Shown here piece after piece: positions 62,501 through 64,000 of a stretch of 64,000 bases of DNA; the first letter of the stretch is position 1, and each line of letters begins with the position of its first letter. Source of the stretch: Sunxiuqinia indica (GTDB lineage Bacteria; Bacteroidota; Bacteroidia; Bacteroidales; Prolixibacteraceae). Made by a program: the position numbers and the translations under genes. The notes beneath the pieces were generated by a model. The model searched no databases, was not told the origin of the DNA, and was given only the letters and a program-made list of their open reading frames with translations. The DNA lies in contig NZ_WVEM01000004.1 in NCBI RefSeq assembly GCF_009847015.1, forward strand, positions 327,866 to 391,865, in the 5' to 3' direction.

Positions 62501-64000
62501 ATGTCGCCGTTAATGAGTTTCCATCAACATCGTAATCATTGGTCAATACTTTACCCAGAGTTACTACATTAACAAATGTGTTATTGATGTCATCTACCGC
62601 TACTGGCGGGTCATTTACTGGAGTGACGACAATACTCACTGTAGCTTCATCGCATTGTCCGTCTGCATCACAAATCTGATATGTAAACTGATCGGATCCA
62701 TTGTAGTTCTTATTTGGTGTATAGGTTACAGTTCCATTGGAATTGACAACCACATTTCCATTCGTTGGATCTGAAGTTATTTGCAATGTGCTGTTCACTA
62801 TATTAGCATCACAATCCAAATCGTTTGCCAAAACTGGAATTGTAATTGGTGTATCTTCTGGAGTAGATCGACTATCATTGATCGCTTGAGGTTCGCTGAT
62901 CACGTTGATTGTTTGCGTACAAGTTTCAGTATTTCCACTATTGTCAGTTACCGTCCAGGTTAGGACTGTTTCCCCCGCAGGATAATTTCCACTTGCATTT
63001 GAAGAACTATTAAAGTCGTTCGTTACAGATGCAACACCACAATTATCGGAAACTGTTGGTGAAGGAACACTAACTAAGCCCGTACAAGCTCCATTGGATT
63101 GAATAGTAGCTGTAACGTCTCCAGCACAAGTGATTGTTGGAGGAATGGTATCAACAACGGTGATTGTCACATCACATGTTGCTGTATTTCCTTCTGCATC
63201 CGAAACTTTTACTGTAACTGTTTGCGCTCCAAGAGTTGCACATGTAAATACCTCCGTGCCGAGAGATATTGAGATTTCCCCGTCAACGCTAGAGCAATTA
63301 TCTTCCAGATCAGTAACAATTAACGCAATATCTTCATCTGTAATTGAGTATTGATCACTTTCATCCAACTCAATGGTAATATCATTACAAGTGAATGTTG
63401 GAGGAGTAACATCGTTTACAGTAAAGTTTACATCACAAGTTGTTGAGTTTCCTGCCTTATCTTCTACGGTGATTGTAACTACATTTACTCCAGTTGCTAC
63501 CGTTGCACCAGCAGCTGGGGACTGAGTAATTGTCAATGACGAAGCATCGTTACAATTATCAGTTGCAATTACGTCGCCCGTAAAGTCGGGAACCAATGCT
63601 TCACAATTTGCGTCAGCATCAGCAGACAGATCCGTTGCACACGCCGTTATTATCGGAGCGATTATATCATTGGTATTCACATCAAAGGTGCAGCTTGCAC
63701 TATTGCCGTACTCATCGGTCACTGTTAAAGTAACCTGTGTCGTATCGCTGATCACGGTTCCTGCAACTGGTGACTGGCTGACAACATAACTGCTGCACTC
63801 GGTAATTGAAAGGTCTGCATCATTGGTGAAGTCCGGTAAACTGAAATTACAGCTGGCATCCAATACAACGGTCGTATCTGCTGCACAAACGGTGATGTCT
63901 GGTGGTGTTGTATCATCGGTATTTACCCAGAAACTACAGTTATCTGTATTGCCGTATTCATCGGTCACCGTTAAAGTAACCTGTGTCGTATCGCTGATCA
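59523..64000 (-). CDS. Giant T9SS surface protein: HYR, cadherin-like, TSP3 repeats and gliding-type sorting domain (5' partial)
   Basis: About 1492 codons are visible; the frame stays open to base 64000, so the N-terminus lies beyond the window. From the open end inward come HYR-type Ig domains (TVTDEYGNSASC, VSDNCGVASVTND, to ~residue 360), then four or five cadherin/tandem-95-like modules (PVNDPPVAVDD, TYTPNADYLGEDVFTYQISDG, to ~830). Next is an acidic thrombospondin type 3 calcium-binding region rich in DSDNDGI/DSDGDGLDD (to ~1370) and finally a gliding-motility-associated C-terminal domain (LLIPNGFSPNGDGINDYF, then IEIYNRWGTKVFEKENFG, ending KGIVYINR), the type B T9SS sorting signal. It is an exported, cell-surface adhesin-like protein. 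PorP/SprF follows. No protease or lectin domain is visible. Confidence 0.9.
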   Translation of the reverse strand, partial: ISDTTQVTLTVTDEYGNTDNCSFWVNTDDTTPPDITVCAADTTVVLDASCNFSLPDFTNDADLSITECSSYVVSQSPVAGTVISDTTQVTLTVTDEYGNSASCTFDVNTNDIIAPIITACATDLSADADANCEALVPDFTGDVIATDNCNDASSLTITQSPAAGATVATGVNVVTITVEDKAGNSTTCDVNFTVNDVTPPTFTCNDITIELDESDQYSITDEDIALIVTDLEDNCSSVDGEISISLGTEVFTCATLGAQTVTVKVSDAEGNTATCDVTITVVDTIPPTITCAGDVTATIQSNGACTGLVSVPSPTVSDNCGVASVTNDFNSSSNASGNYPAGETVLTWTVTDNSGNTETCTQTINVISEPQAINDSRSTPEDTPITIPVLANDLDCDANIVNSTLQITSDPTNGNVVVNSNGTVTYTPNKNYNGSDQFTYQICDADGQCDEATVSIVVTPVNDPPVAVDDINNTFVNVVTLGKVLTNDYDVDGNSLTATLQTDPSNGTLVFNTDGSYSYTPNADYLGEDVFTYQISDGQGGTDIASVYITVISDHSTANQPPVANEDAYVTKENVIVTGNMLENDYDPDGNPLVFNTELVVQPPVGTVQVFVDGSFEYVPEDGFTGQVSFTYEVCDDLSPAMCNTADVIIIIDPNANDNITVAVDDGFFTKVNNKLIRDVSANDYDPEGDNTTYSLKDAALHGTVSLNADGFFTYTPNADYIGPDLFSYQVCDDGNPSACGQATVYINISEVNHPPIAIDDWFNREDETANVLANDRDPDGDQLVINTTPVADVKHGSLVINSDGTYSYTPDEFYFGLDSFTYQVCDNALVPLCDQATVVIYLDTDKDGAADVVDIDDDNDGILDIDEGDQTVDTDNDGIPDSLDIDSDNDGITDNQESQDENNYVAPLGIDSDGDGWDDAYDPDNGGSPIVIVDTDGDGKSDYVDTDSDNDGIDDAIEGHDANHDGVADVVPTGTDSDGDGLDDAYDTVAIGDDPVANVTGSNAPTDNTDGDKVSDYRDTDSDNDGLTDAEEAAQSNDPDNDGLANYLDIDSDGDGITDNQESQADGAYVAPTGQDTDGDGIDDAYDPDNGGTPIVSIDSDGDGDPDYLDEDSDNDSIPDDVEAHDADGDGIADTTPTGEDSDGDGLDDAYDTTNDFSDPLNVIGANTPSPNSDNDIFADWRDADDDNDGILTSDEANNSADNDNDGIIDYLDIDSDNDGIVDNIEGQDDLVSYIAPTGNDSDGDGLDDAYDPDSGGTPVGFTDSDNDGIPDYLDEDSDNDYVPDYIEAQDVDKNGQPDVAYAGTDSDGDGLDDSNDNVTGSGTTGNSVGTNVPMQDSDNDGIPDWRDTDDDNDGIKTSLKEDDNGDGDPTNDDCNYNGIPNYLDEESCDLLIPNGFSPNGDGINDYFRVRGIYQYPNASIEIYNRWGTKVFEKENFGNIPIYGDPDAWWDGRANVGGSSNSEILPSGTYFVVLILDGSTIHKGIVYINR
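59918..61474 (-). repeat. Calcium-binding TSP3 region with three ~164-residue super-repeats
   Basis: Within the giant protein, the block starting LDIDSDNDGITDNQESQ (DNA near 61290-61353), LDIDSDGDGITDNQESQ (near 60790-60860) and LDIDSDNDGIVDNIEGQ (near 60301-60366) recurs at a period of about 493 bp. Each block contains the same order of DDAYDPDNGG, DDVEAHDAD-like and DDAYDT segments. Confidence 0.8.
63701..64000 (-). repeat. Recent 246-bp HYR module duplication
   Basis: 54 bases at 63701-63754 recur at 63947-64000 with two differences, giving a period of 246 bp (82 codons, one HYR module). The near identity indicates recent duplication or gene conversion and continues out of the window. Confidence 0.75.

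Overview
The window looks like chromosomal DNA of a member of the Bacteroidota, probably a Marinilabiliales/Prolixibacteraceae-like member of the Bacteroidia. The signs are a PorP/SprF type IX secretion (T9SS) protein, a giant surface protein ending in a gliding-motility-type C-terminal sorting domain, DUF4251 and DUF6132 proteins, a LytTR/His_kinase two-component pair, and repeated TAnnTTTG -7 promoter boxes with few strong Shine-Dalgarno sequences. The genus is an inference; no rRNA or tRNA gene was seen.

Layout. 1-9.7 kb: tsaE (cut by the window edge), an alanine dehydrogenase with an altered nucleotide-binding loop, pullulanase, a minus-strand envelope-stress-like operon (two LiaF-type membrane proteins, LytS-type kinase, a possible 28-codon gene, LytTR regulator), glnS and folB. 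9.7-12.4 kb: a gene-poor accessory stretch holding paired hairpins, a twelve-unit 21-bp degenerate tandem repeat, a small helical protein and two copies of a ~230-bp structured repeat. 12.4-29.4 kb: core metabolism and information genes (pgi, gpsA, lysS, recJ, uraA, an acyltransferase, purE, hpt, adk, obgE, a PAP2 phosphatase) plus two outer-membrane beta-barrel-like proteins. 29.4-37.3 kb: a membrane-anchored MutS-like ATPase, thiL and the complete sufBCD-sufS Fe-S assembly cluster.

37.3-45.2 kb is a second accessory region. It has a GT39-type membrane glycosyltransferase, an SGNH-like protein and an MBOAT O-acyltransferase in one minus-strand run, consistent with building and O-acylating a surface glycan. 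Beside them lie the C-terminal remnant of a polysaccharide-lyase-like gene, a methyltransferase-fold protein, three small exported proteins and a REP-like palindromic element. 45.2-56.4 kb holds a thioredoxin/DUF6132 pair with a GTGA-N6-TCAC operator next to a Crp/Fnr regulator, then a metallophosphoesterase, a VOC protein, superoxide dismutase, a MATE exporter, a nucleoside kinase, uvrA and a lytic transglycosylase.

56.6-64 kb is a T9SS surface operon read on the minus strand: a giant HYR/cadherin-like/thrombospondin-type-3 protein (5' end outside the window), then PorP/SprF, then an OmpA-family protein, closed by a strong terminator. No CRISPR array, complete insertion sequence, prophage or named defence system was found. 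The least explained signals are the 21-bp repeat array, the structured 230-bp repeat pair with a compensatory base change, and a ~60-nt element that encodes an MKRxCK peptide upstream of two unrelated genes.
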